From Torymus aiolomorphi (lineage: Eukaryota; Arthropoda; Insecta; Hymenoptera; Torymidae), in the NCBI GenBank assembly GCA_036365515.1, contig CM070873.1, positions 177,369,604-177,433,603 of the forward strand: 64,000 nucleotides of DNA, given 5' to 3'. The notes under the pieces were generated by a model. That model saw only the letters and a list, made by a program, of their open reading frames with translations, ran no database searches and was not told the origin of the DNA. Both the position numbers and the translations under genes were made by a program. Positions 1 through 10,048 of the stretch are shown in pieces. The first letter of the stretch is position 1, and each line of letters begins with the position of its first letter.

Positions 1-233
1 CTATTGTACACAATTTTACGTATTTATACCCGCAAGCGAGAATGTGTCAGTGATGTAGATAGAGAGCACATAGAATGGGGAAACTCTTTATAAAGAAACT
101 ATTAGTGCAAACTGTAATTTATCATAGTAACAATTTTCTTTAGTTAAGAGCATAAAAACTTATTATTATTAATGAATGCTTTGTAATCAGATTTTACATT
201 GTATGTGTCAAATTGTCTATTAAGGCTATTATG

Positions 234-560
234 TTACGAATGTATATGCAACATCTCGGATAATAACCGTTTTTTTTAATTTTGTTCTTGATCTAATATT
301 TTAATATTATTGAAATCAATTTGATGTTTGGTTTGCAAAATATGTTCATAAATCGCTGATTTGTCTCTTTTAAATCTACAATCACTATCATGTTCTTAAC
401 ATCGTTTTAATAACTTACGCGAAGTTTGACCTACATACGACGCGTCGCATTGCTTACAATTTATCTTGTACACAACATTAGTTTTTTCGTTTCTATTACA
501 TTTATCTTTTCCTAGCCTGATAAGATGACTAAATTTGTTAGAAATCGAGTTAATTAACAC
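234..560 (-). pseudogene. GIY-YIG endonuclease domain of PLE-A, left copy, with premature stop
   Basis: This is the inverted counterpart of the open GIY-YIG frame at 4263-4589. Read on the minus strand it encodes the same VVYKINCKQCDASYVGQT segment, in which the KINC and SYVGQT portions are the GIY and YIG equivalents of Penelope endonucleases. About 25 codons later an RC-TAA-EHDS break replaces the lysine codon of the right copy, giving a premature stop near base 394. In an intact PLE this endonuclease nicks target DNA to prime reverse transcription and is fused to the C-terminus of the RT. Here it lies about 150 bases beyond the RT stop, in another frame. It is non-functional as read. Confidence 0.75.
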
Positions 561-708
561 TAAATTATTTTTATTACAAATATTTTTAGCAGAGGATTGA
601 TATATTTAACAAAAGGGAAAACTATAATGCTATTAAGATTTATATTTTTAGAATTATTCTTGCTATTATTATTCATAATCTGTATTAATCCTTTTTCAAT
701 ATGTTTAT

Positions 709-2259
709 TTATAAATTCCAAAGGATGTATTTGTTTTCTAACAAAATGTCCTTAATCAAACTAAGATTTTTGTCATGGAAACAAACATCCGCAAGATTTA
801 TACATTTGTCGACCAAAGAACAAATTACAACCACTTTGTTACTAGTAGGATGGTGAGAATTAAAGTTTAAAACTCTACCAGAAAAAGTTGGTTTTCTATA
901 GCAATCAGTTAAAATCTTACGTTCATTCTGTATAATCATAATATCTAAAAAACTTATTTTATTATTGCTAGGTTTCTCAATTGTAAATTGTAAGTTAGTA
1001 TAAAAACTATTAAACAACTTAACTGTATAATCAATCATACGTTCTGGTAAACAAACAATAATATCATCTACATAACGATAGTAAAAAGGTACCGGAAAAC
1101 AAATCTTTGATAACGCATAATTTTCTAGATCTTCCATTACAATGTCAGCCAAAATGGGACTGGACGGATTTTCCATAGCCGAACCAAAAATCTGTTTATA
1201 ATATACATTGTTAAACAAGAAATAATTATTGTGTAAAACGTATTGAATAACTTTAATGAATTCACTAAAATTAAAATTCCAAAATTTATAAAGTTGATTC
1301 CAACGTTTTTCGATAGAATTATAAATAAGATAATCTGGAACATTCGTAAATAAACTCACAACATCAAAACTAATAATTACATATCCTGGAGGAATTAAAA
1401 TGTTACAAATTTTCTTTCTAAAATCGAGGCTATTATTTACATGCGAAGCTGGTCTTTTAAGATTGTTATACAAGAACTTGGCGATAAATTTAGAAATAGA
1501 ATACGTTGGAGTACTAATAGCTGAAATTATATGTCTAACAGGGAAATTATCTTTATGTATTTTTATAAGCCCATAACCTCTAGCTAATATAGATTTATTT
1601 GATGTAAGTTGTAACTTAACATCATTATCAGAAAAATTATTAACATTAAACTCTTTTATAAGCATATCCGTACTCTTCTCCAAAGAGGGAAGAGGATTCT
1701 TTTTAACAACGCTGTAATACTTCGAGTCAGAAAACGAATTACACATTTTATCTAAGTATTTCTGTTTTTCGATAACCACAGTAGTGTTCCCATTATCGGA
1801 CCTAGTAACTAAAATATCAGTATTATGTTTTAAAAACTCTTTAGTTTTCATCAAATCTATTCTAAGCTTTTTATCAAAATAAGTCAAATAGAATTTTTTA
1901 TTGTAATATTTCTGTATAATATTCATAATGTTATTTCGTAAATTCATCGCAAATTCAAAATCGACATTAGTTTTGTCATTTGAGAAATATTCCCAATTTT
2001 TTTTAATCGCCAAAGTATTTTTTTCATTGAGATTATACGCAAAATTAAATTTTTTCCCAAGCTGTAACGTGTCAATAACAAACTGGGGTAAATGAACTTT
2101 CGAAAGGTTCACGAACCACTTGTACTTCGACACGACGATCGAGGGATCATTGACCGGGCTATTGTTTTGGTTTAGTACAATGTCCTGTGTATTACTAGTA
2201 TTATTAGAAATGTATTCGTTTTTAACCTTTTTGACTTGATATTTTTTTGCGTAAAGCAT
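709..2259 (-). pseudogene. Penelope-like reverse transcriptase, PLE-A left copy
   Basis: A 516-codon open frame on the minus strand. It carries the PLE reverse transcriptase signature: VISFDVVSLFTNVP (motif A), FGSAMENPSSPILADIVM (motif B, about residues 355-372), FYYRYVDDIIV (motif C with catalytic YVDD, about residue 395), then NKISFLDIMI and the DCYRKPTFSGR segment typical of Penelope RTs. Motif B reads AMEN where the right copy has AMGN, so the normally conserved glycine is changed to glutamate. The frame stops at WNL, where the second copy also shifts frame, so the RT is separated from its GIY-YIG domain. The first codons are probably internal: the N-terminal domain lies immediately upstream at 2270-2752 in another frame, after an A-rich homopolymer. 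Confidence 0.88.
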
Positions 2260-2269
2260 CTCAATTTTA

Positions 2270-2752
2270 TTATTCAGTTTTCTTTCTAATTTTTTTTAAT
2301 ATAAACGATAATTTAGTATTGTAAAAATGTATAAAGCAATATGTTAAGTTAGTATTAGTCATGGAACTTAATAAGCTCTTTTGACCTTTAATTTTGTTTA
2401 AAAGAAATATCTTATGAACATTAATATCTGAGATTTCCATATTTAAAATTCTCTTTTCAGTTTTTTTGACCATTTTTTTCAAATTACGTCGTTCCTTATT
2501 AGAATGCATCAACAAATGAGATAAATTTTTTACACTATTTTGTATATGAGAAGGCACAATATCGTAAAATCTACAATTGATTAAACATTTACAATGACAA
2601 CAAGCTTTTTTGTACTCATATAATAATTTACTGAACTTATAAAAGACTTTAATATGAAAATCAAATTTTGTAAAAATCAAAAATAACACATAACTAAATT
2701 TAAAATCTATTCTTTTTGTTAAAACCGTTTCTATCCTATCCATAATTACCAA
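2270..2752 (-). pseudogene. N-terminal domain of PLE-A polyprotein
   Basis: A 160-codon basic open frame directly upstream of the RT on the minus strand. Its pattern (YKKACCHCKCLINCRFYDIV, IPSH-like spacing, ILNMEI, FIHFYNTKLSF near the end) parallels the N-terminal frame of PLE-B at 56719-57285, which has LTKCRYYHIVPNHL, LLNIEMMD and FLDYYNTKLMF. That supports a real conserved N-terminal region and not a chance frame. The cysteine-rich stretch around residues 50-62 may be a small zinc-binding motif, but this is inference. The frame is lost in an A homopolymer about 10 bases before the RT frame opens, consistent with a single-base slip. Confidence 0.65.
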
Positions 2753-3090
2753 AACTATTGAAAACCTTAAATTAAGTAAAAACTTGCGTAGCTGGTCCGT
2801 TGATGTAACGTTTCCTGGCGAAAAACACGTAAACTTTCAATATTAGTCCAGCAGTTTCCTGTAGATTCCAGTAGAAAAATCCAAAATATTAATAACAGTG
2901 GTTACCAGTGGACGACACTGTTGAATGTAGGAAGCAATGTATCCTACAAGTCGTGTTGAAAACCCAACGACAGCACTAATCGTATAAATGACGCAAATGG
3001 CAGCGATGAATAGTTATAGTTTCTCGATTGGAAGCGAATGGTTCTAATGCCCAACAAGGTAATGGAATAATAATAACACAAAATTATCAA

Positions 3091-3131
3091 TTCCAACGTT
3101 TCGGGTGATTTATTATCACCCCTTATCAAGG
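3091..3131 (-). ncRNA. Hammerhead-ribozyme-like motif in PLE-A pLTR
   Basis: On the minus strand the sequence reads TTGATAAG, then a helix GGGTGAT...ATCACCC, then GAAACG. This is close to the hammerhead core CUGANGA / stem II / GAAA, with the first core box degenerate. Hammerhead motifs are established in the terminal repeats of Penelope-like elements, and this lies in the repeated terminal segment of family A. The copy near 4965-4990 keeps the first half but has lost the GAAA side. Cleavage competence is doubtful because of the altered core. Confidence 0.4.
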
Positions 3132-3215
3132 TTCTAAAAAACACAAGTTACATATAATTAAAACACTATAATACAATGTAACCACAATTTTGTACTGAGA
3201 TCTTACCAATAATAC

Positions 3216-4114
3216 TTACATCAAATAAATCTATATTAGCTAGAGGTTATGGGCTTACAAAAATACATAAAGATAATTTCCCTGTTAGACCTATAATTTC
3301 AGCTATTAGTACTCCAACGTATTCTATTTCTAAATTTGTCGCCAAGTTCTTGTATAACAATCTTAAAAGACCAGCTTCTCATGTAAATAATAGACTCGAT
3401 TTTAGAAAGAAAATTTGTAACATTTTAATTCCTCCAGGATATGTAATTATTAGTCTTGATGTCGTGAGTTTATTTACGAATGTTCCAGATTATCTTATTT
3501 ATAATTCTATCGAAAAACGTTGGAATCAACTTTATAAATTTTGGAATTTTAATTTTAGTGAATTCATTAAAGTTATTCAATACATTTTACACAATAATTA
3601 TTTCTTGTTTAACAATGTGTATTATAAACAGATTTTTGGTTCGGCTATGGGAAATCCGTCTAGTCCCATTTTGGCGGACATTGTAATGGAAGATCTAGAA
3701 AATTATGCGTTATCAAAGATTTGTTTTCCGGTACCTTTTTACTATCGTTATGTAGATGATATTATTGTTTGTTTACCAGAACGGATGATTGATTATACAG
3801 TTAAGTTGGTTAATAGTTTTTATACTAACTTACAATTTACAATTGAGAAACCTAGCAATAATAAAATAAGTTTTTTAGATATTATGATTATACAGAATGA
3901 ACGTAAGATTTTAACTGATTGTTATAGAAAACCAACTTTTTCTGGTAGAGTTTTAAACTTTAATTCTCACCATCCTACTAGTAACAAAGTGGGTGTAATT
4001 TGTTCTTTGGTCGACAAATGTATAAATCTTGCGGATGTTTGTTTCCATGACAAAAATCTTAGTCTGATTAAGGACATTTTGTTAGAAAACAAATATATCC
4101 TTTGGAATTTATAA
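3216..4114 (+). pseudogene. 5'-truncated Penelope-like reverse transcriptase, PLE-A right copy
   Basis: Homology to the left copy begins near 3216 in the middle of the RT, and the open frame from 3350 encodes 254 residues. It retains SLDVVSLFTNVP, FGSAMGNPSSPILADIVM, YRYVDDIIV and the YRKPTFSGR segment, so the palm domain is present but fingers and N-terminus are gone. It ends at the same WNL stop as the left copy. Reading shifts there: the +1 frame continues with LEFINKHIEKG for about 55 codons to a stop at 4261-4263, and the GIY-YIG frame then opens. Sharing this lesson-size defect with the left copy means both derive from the same defective template or from a duplication. Confidence 0.85.
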
Positions 4115-4262
4115 ATAAACATATTGAAAAAGGATTAATACAGATTATGAATAATAATAGCAAGAATAATTTTAAAAATATAAATCTTAATAGCATTATA
4201 GTTTTCCCTTTTGTTAAATATATCAATCCTTTGCTAAAAACATTTGTAATACAAATAATTTA

Positions 4263-4589
4263 GTGTTAATTAACTCGATTTCTAACAAATTTAGTCATCT
4301 TATCAGGCTAGGAAAAGATAAATGTAATAAAAACGAAAAAACTAATGTTGTGTACAAGATAAATTGTAAGCAATGCGATGCGTCGTATGTAGGTCAAACT
4401 TCGCGTAAGTTATTAAAACGATGTAAAGAACATGAGAGTGTTTGTAGATTTAAAAGAGACAAATCAGCGATTTATGAACATATTTTACAAACCAAACATC
4501 AAATTGATTTCAATAATATTAAAATATTAGATCAAGAACAAAATTTAAAAAAACGGTTATTATCCGAGATGTTGCATATACATTCGTAA
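4263..4589 (+). pseudogene. GIY-YIG endonuclease domain of PLE-A, right copy
   Basis: A 108-codon open frame with NVVYKINCKQCDASYVGQT, the conserved RKLLKRCKEHE helix and IYEHILQTKHQIDFNN, the arrangement of Penelope GIY-YIG endonucleases (cysteine pair before the YVGQT, then an arginine-rich helix and a conserved His/Asn region). It ends LLSEMLHIHS close to the 3' end of the element. It is open through its core but separated from the RT by a frameshifted linker, so it could be expressed only as an isolated domain. Its nearest relative in the window is the PLE-B domain at 58755-59087. Confidence 0.8.
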
Positions 4590-4873
4590 CATAATAGCCT
4601 TAATAGACAATTTGACACATACAATGTAAAATCTGATTACAAAGCATTCATTAATAATAATAAGTTTTTATGCTCTTAACTAAAGAAAATTGTTACTATG
4701 ATAAATTACAGTTTGCACTAATAGTTTCTTTATAAAGAGTTTCCCCATTCTATGTGCTCTCTATCTACATCACTCACACATTCTCGCTTGCGGGTATAAA
4801 TACGTAAAATTGTGTACAATAGTCTTATTGACTAGTGGCAGCCTCTTGCGTCCACTTATATTAGTATAAGCTT

Positions 4874-4990
4874 AAGTATTATTGGTAAGATCTCAGTAGA
4901 AAATTGTGGTTACATTGTATTATAGTGTTTTAATTATATGTAACTTGTGTTTTTTAGAACCTTGAGAAGGGGTGATAATAAATCATTCAG
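4874..4990 (+). repeat. Partial pLTR-like terminal repeat of PLE-A
   Basis: Inverted copy of 3108-3212. It follows the 3' end of the right PLE copy after a ~50-base spacer containing tcttattgactagtgg, and is cut off where the hammerhead-like motif should finish. Confidence 0.6.
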
Positions 4991-6127
4991 TAAAATAGTC
5001 TTTTTGACTAACAGAAATGAAATGATGTTCAGTCATATTCAAAATATCTTCTACAAAATTGTCTGAAAACTCATTAAAAGGATTTTTGAAATTTTCAAGA
5101 GTCACTCTAGAGCTAATCCCTATTGAAAAATATCGCGCGATTAATAACACGATTAATCGCGCAATTAATAAAACGATTAATCGCGCGATGGTCGTGTCAG
5201 TTTATCGACCATTTTCTGGTGCCATAATCGCACGAGTTAAGCAAAATTCAATATTAAAACATTTTTTTATTTCCATAACTGTTTACGTACTTGCGTGTGA
5301 CTGTATGTGATTAGACGGACATTATGACTGTATTTATGTATCAGTGCGTGACTATAGTGTCAATGCGCGTGTGAGTATGTGATTCTATTTGTATGCACAT
5401 GGGCATGTGTTCGAATATCAGATCGTGCATGACTATGTATGTGTGATATAAATGAATTTTGGCGCCAGTGCAATGTATGCCAGGGCGAAGTGATGTACTT
5501 CTCATCACTCTGTGTGCGAATAAGTAAATTACTACTCACACTCACAATCAGTGTACTTAGGTTGTAAATTATAATAAATTATATTTAGCAACTGAACACT
5601 GTTTATAAAAATAATAGGTTAATAAAACATTTGTAGAGAAAACATTATTTATATTGCTATTGTATTTAAGAGGTACGGTACTTACAATTTTCTCGACGAC
5701 AACAGAAGGCGGAAAGGAGAAAGACCTAACGATGTTTAATGAGTCACGGGCTCGCGCTACTCGAAGCCGACCACGATATCACAATCACGCGAGGCCGGTA
5801 TCGAGCGCCCTCGAGTACTAAATGGTTGATAGGCGTTGGCGAAAACTGTGGAATAGGGTTTGCTTACCCTGGGTGCCCAGCACACACATACTTACACAGT
5901 ACACTAGCGTGTTGAAATGAGCGACTCCTGAGTTAAAATTATCTGAATTGTCGTTTTCAATTTGATACGTATAGTTTGCAGTGATATGAACAAGTGCTAC
6001 TTAATTATAATCACATACCTCTGAATTATGAAAAAATCCATGTAATAAATATTATATTGTTATAAATTTATTGTTAAATCGGTTTCCTCTTTAGCTGTAA
6101 CTTATATAACAATAACTTCTGTTTTTT
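4991..6127. other. Unassigned AT-rich stretch
   Basis: No convincing gene. The one local structure is a short cluster of CGATTAATCGCGC-type repeats at about 5129-5190, followed by a TG-rich, low-complexity region to about 5450. Bases 5700-5960 are more GC-rich but show no recognisable coding signal. Confidence 0.6.
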
Positions 6128-7094
6128 TTATATACATATATGTGGGATATTTCAGGTGAAGTCAGCAGCTCAAAATTTTAAAATCGCTCAAAACTCGTCT
6201 TCTTTTAGTATTCTATGAAAAAAAAAATGTTCATCAAATTTTAGGTCGACATTTGCAAAAATAAAAAAGTTATGCAAGATTGAAAATTCAATTTTTTTTG
6301 CAATTTTTGGTTAAAATCCAAGATTAATCATTTTTTAACTCAAAACTTGAAACTTTTTGTATAGAATATTGATTGGCAAAAAGTTTGCACTTTTTCTGTA
6401 GAATGTGTCAGTATTTATTTTATGACCCTTTTTGAAAGTCTCTGATTGGCTGCTTCTTAGTATACCTTCATCGAAGGATATTGAGGCTGCGGCCAAATAT
6501 TTTTTGTTGGACAAATTTTTTTTGTATTCTTCTTCGAAAATCCTTCAAAATGCTTTTTTGATCAATACTAGCCGAGCAAAGGGAAAAAGTTACAATTTTT
6601 TGAAATATCAAGAAAAATCCATAATTTCAATTTTTGATAACATGATTAATGAAACTGAATATTATTCATACATCTTATGGCATGGACCGTACCACTGAAT
6701 TTTGTTAGAGCATCAAATAGAACATTATATATATACACGGTGACCCATTTTAATCGCCGCACCCGGATTTCTCGGAACCTAAGCTAGATAGAGAAAAATG
6801 GTTCAGACAAAAGTTATAGGGGACAAAGGGGGCCACATAATGGCGCTAACGTCTTTGACCTTGAACTTGACCTTTGAGGTTATTTCAAGGTTAAAGTGGT
6901 TTTTTCATATGGAAACACCTAGTTTTGACCCCGGATTCGGAAAGAGCAGGAAATTTTACGTTCAAAATCATATTGAGAAATTTTTTCCAAGGTCATTTCA
7001 AGGTCAAATCTAGGTCAAACTCAGAAAAGTCCGTTTAAAATCTTTTTTTCCATGAACCACAGGCTAAGCTGGTTTAAATTGATCGTAGGCTTAA

Positions 7095-7330
7095 TAGAGG
7101 AACCCACATATCCAAAACCCACACACCCCAAACCCACACACCCAAAACTTACACATCCTAGTAAACAAAACTCAAACTCGCACATCCTAACCCCATACAC
7201 TTCATGCCCTCACATGCTGAACTGTTACAACCCGGTCCCACAACCATACCCCACACCTCCCAGTCCCACACATCCCTACCCCGCGCATGCTAATCCCATA
7301 CACCCCAAACCCACACATCCTGAACACTGA
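7095..7330 (+). repeat. C/A-rich degenerate short tandem repeat
   Basis: Irregular repeats of the type CCCAAACCCACACA and CCCATACA fill the stretch just inside the left inverted repeat of the transposon. It is low-complexity; the open frames across it are not meaningful. Confidence 0.7.
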
Positions 7331-7468
7331 AAAATTTTTCTCAAGGGCAAAATGATTTTTTAACGGAAACTTTAAGATCGTTGAAGCTTCTGTTATAAAT
7401 GTATTAACCTTACTTTTTGCGCTACCCAGAAACAACGACGTGGACGTAGTAAGGATTGTTTCCTTTGG

Positions 7469-7590
7469 GGTGCTTAATTAAAGTGAGTCCCCTTGCCTCT
7501 CACTGGTCGAGGTGCTTGATTATAGTGAGTCCCCTTGACTCTCACTGTTCGGGGTGCTTGATTATAGTGAGTCCCCTCGCCTCTCACTAA
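7469..7590 (+). repeat. Three ~42-bp tandem repeats
   Basis: Three successive units of GGTGCTTGATTATAGTGAGT plus a CCCCTTGCCTCTCACT-type second half, with a few substitutions. They lie between the left end and the 3' end of the transposase gene. Confidence 0.8.
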
Positions 7591-7608
7591 TGTAAATAAA
7601 ATTTTTAT

Positions 7609-8480
7609 TTAACCTCGAAGCAAGTGTTCAAAATGTCGACCATTTGCTTCAAGGCACATAGTCAAACGCCTTTGAAAATGGCGAACTGTGTTCTGCAAAG
7701 TTTGTCTCGGAATGGCAGTGCATGCTCGACGAATTCTATCCTGCATATCTGCTCTTGTAGTGGATTGTTGCTCAAAAACAGCATTTTTTAAATACCCTCA
7801 TAAATAGAAATCTGGTGATGTAAGATCGGGTGATGTAAGATCGGGTGATGTAAGATCGGCTGAGCAAGCAGGCCAGTTAACCGGACCTCCTCGACCAATC
7901 CATCTGTTACCATAGTGCTCATTCAAAAAAGCCCTTACAATTCGAGCGACATGTGGTGCTGCGCCGTCCTGCTCGAGCCACATTCTTCGTCGCGTTTCTA
8001 AATCAACATCTTCCATCAATCCAGGTAGTTCATCACTTATTAGCGTCGATAGGTATGTTGATTTACATTTGCTTCAAAAAAATAAGGGCCAATCTTTGCT
8101 TCAAAAAAATAAGGGCCAATCAACGTCTTTGATGGTTTACAGTTCTGACCCGATGAGGATTCACATCAGACCAATAATGGCAATTATGCCTATTCAGTTC
8201 CCGATCACTTTGAAATTGTGCCTCATCAGAAAAAAGAACAAAGTTAAAAAAGTCTGGTTCATTTTCTATCATTTGTAAAGCCCATTGGCAAAACACAATA
8301 CGCTGTTGGAAATGCTGAAACTGTAGCTCTTGAACCAAAGTAATATGATACGCGTGATGTTGAAGCACCTTCATAATTCTTAAAAAAGTATTTCTTGGAA
8401 TACCAATTTCCCTTTCGACTCGACGAGCGCTAATGTGTGCGTCAAGATGAATTATTGCAAGGATAGTTACAACTCGATTG
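7609..8480 (-). pseudogene. Tc1/mariner-superfamily transposase, broken
   Basis: Read on the minus strand, the N-terminal part has an HTH-like ARRVEREIGIPRNTFLRIM stretch. The catalytic core follows with FVLFSDEAQF (first Asp, about 8215-8245) and NRHNCHYWSDVNPH. A broken region at 8020-8120 holds a duplicated 27-bp unit. Then come LEQDGAAPH (second Asp) and RWIGRGGPVNWP. The C-terminus continues to a stop at 7609-7611 through ADMQDRIRRACTAIPRQTLQ. These motifs match a transposase family common in ants and wasps; that match is from memory of the family. Defects: a 15-bp unit repeated three times gives DLTSP repeats just before the third catalytic Asp, and TGA replaces the usual Trp codon after FYL. 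Confidence 0.85.
8066..8118 (-). repeat. 27-bp tandem duplication inside transposase
   Basis: The unit TTGCTTCAAAAAAATAAGGG plus ccaatc occurs twice in a row, inside the broken segment between the two transposase frames. Confidence 0.8.
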
Positions 8481-8904
8481 TAACTATCCGTGTGTGGGTT
8501 CCTCTATTAAGCCTACGATCAATTTGAACCAGCTTAGCCTGTGGTTCATGGAAAAAAAAATTTTAAACGGACTTTTCTGAGTTGACCTAGATTTGACCTT
8601 GAAATGGCCTTGGAAAAAATTTCTTAATATGATTTTGAACGTAAAATTTCCTGCTCTTTCCGAATCCGGAGTAAAAACTAGGTGTTTCCATATGAAGAAA
8701 CCACTTTGACCTTGAAATAACCTCAAAGGTCAAGTTCAAGGTCAAAGACGTTAGCGCCATTATGTGGCCCCCTTTGTCCCCTATAACTTTTGTCTGAACC
8801 ATTTTTCTCTATCTAGCTTAGGTTCCGAGAAATCCGGGTGCGGCGATTAAAATGGGTCACCCTGTATATATATATATATATATATACATATCTATTTTGA
8901 ATAA

Positions 8905-9363
8905 TATTAGGTTTACACAATAAGCGATACCTAATTATGAATTAATAATAAATTAAGCTATAGAGGTTAATTACTATAAAGCTGTCAAAATGAAATCAGG
9001 CTACAGACTCATAATTTCATTCATAATTAGGTATCGCTTATTGTATAAACCTAATATTATTGAAAATAGATATTTATAAAGTTCTATTGGATGTTGTAAC
9101 AAAATTCAGTGGTACGATCCATGCCATAAGATGTAGGAATAATATTCAATTTCATTAATCATGTTATCAAAATTACAAATTCTAAATAAAATTATAAATA
9201 AATTATAATTAAATTTATAATAGAGCAGTATTTGTGTCTTATTATTGGAATATACACTGCATAACTGTCTGTTGCCTGATTTTAATTTGACAGCTTTATA
9301 GTAATTAACCTCTAAGCTTAATTTATTATTAATTCATAATTAGGTGTCGCTTATTGTGTAAGC

Positions 9364-9368
<5 letters not shown>
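8905..9368. repeat. AT-rich palindromic element (MITE-like)
   Basis: The outer ends TAGGTTTACACAATAAGCGA (near 8910) and its inverse near 9365 bound inverted repeats of about 95 bp. An additional inverted copy of the end lies at about 9016-9055, so the element has an internal partial duplication. There is no coding content. Confidence 0.6.

Positions 9369-9457
<89 letters not shown>
9367..9457. repeat. (AT)n microsatellite, ~90 bp
   Basis: An uninterrupted alternating TA run between the MITE-like element and the right arm of the foldback. A shorter TA run lies at 8865-8886. Confidence 0.95.
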
Positions 9458-9459
<2 letters not shown>

Positions 9460-10048
9460 GTTCTATTTGATGCTCTAACAAAATTCAGTGGTACGGTCCA
9501 TGCCATAAGATGTATGAATAATATTCAGTTTCATTAATCAAGTTATCAAAAATTGAAATTATGGATTTTTCTTGATATTTCAAAAAATTGTAACTTTTTT
9601 CCCTTTGCTCGGCCAGTATTGATCAAAAAAGCATTTTGAAGGGTTTTCGAAGAAGAATATAAAAAAATTTTGTCGAATAAAAAATATTTGGCCGCAGCCT
9701 CAATATCCTTCGATGAAGGTATACTACGAAGCAGCTAATCAGAGAATTTCAAAAAGGGTCATAAAATAAATACTGGCATATTCTTCAGAAAAAATGCAAA
9801 CTTTTTGCCAAATGTTCTATACAAAAAGTTTCAAGATTTTGAGTTAAAAAATGAATAAACTTGGATTTTAACCAAAAATTGCAAAAAAATTGAATTTTCA
9901 ATCTTGCATAGCTTTTTTATTTTTGCAAATATCGACCTAAAATTTAAGGAACATTTTTTTTCACAAAAAACTAAAAGAAAATGAGTTTTGAGCGATTTTA
10001 AAATTTTGAGCTGCTGACTTCACCTGATATATCCCATATACATATATA

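Larger units (their letters stand above)
1..4822. repeat. Head-to-head inverted pair of Penelope-like element (PLE family A) copies
   Basis: Bases 1-1606 are the near-identical reverse complement of 3216-4822; for example the first bases, ctattgtacacaatttta, reappear inverted at 4822. The left copy reads on the minus strand and keeps an N-terminal region, RT and GIY-YIG remnant. The right copy reads on the plus strand and is 5'-truncated inside the RT. Both 3' ends point outwards. A second inverted pair, 3108-3212 against 4874-4990, looks like the terminal pLTR-like repeat of the family. Head-to-head and truncated copies are common for Penelope-like elements. The left 3' end coincides with the window edge, so its outer flank cannot be seen. 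Confidence 0.85.
6736..8864 (-). mobile_element. Tc1/mariner (IS630-type) DNA transposon with 374-bp terminal inverted repeats
   Basis: The ends read CA(C/G)GGTGACCCATTTTAA and are flanked by TA on both sides (6734-6735 and 8865-8866), as expected for the TA target duplication of this superfamily. Terminal inverted repeats extend over 6736-7109 and 8491-8864 and are rich in CAAGGTCAA-type motifs. A transposase remnant occupies 7609-8480 on the minus strand. Between the left repeat and the gene lie a C/A-rich tract (about 7095-7330) and a 3-fold ~42-bp tandem repeat (7469-7590). Confidence 0.8.
6130..10048. mobile_element. Large foldback element with nested insertions
   Basis: The left arm (about 6130-6735) is the reverse complement of about 9455-10048: the segment around ttcaggtgaagtcagcagct at 6150 reappears inverted near 10020, and tggcatggaccgtaccactg at 6678 is inverted near 9495. 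The arms are ~600 bp with modest divergence. They enclose the transposon at 6736-8864, an AT-rich palindromic element at about 8905-9368 and an (AT)n tract. A third partial copy of the arm lies at about 9076-9185. No coding capacity is seen in the arms themselves. Confidence 0.75.

Noticed and set aside
7052..7330. 92-codon proline/threonine/histidine-rich frame
   Set aside because: Made of C/A-rich low-complexity repeats inside a transposon arm.
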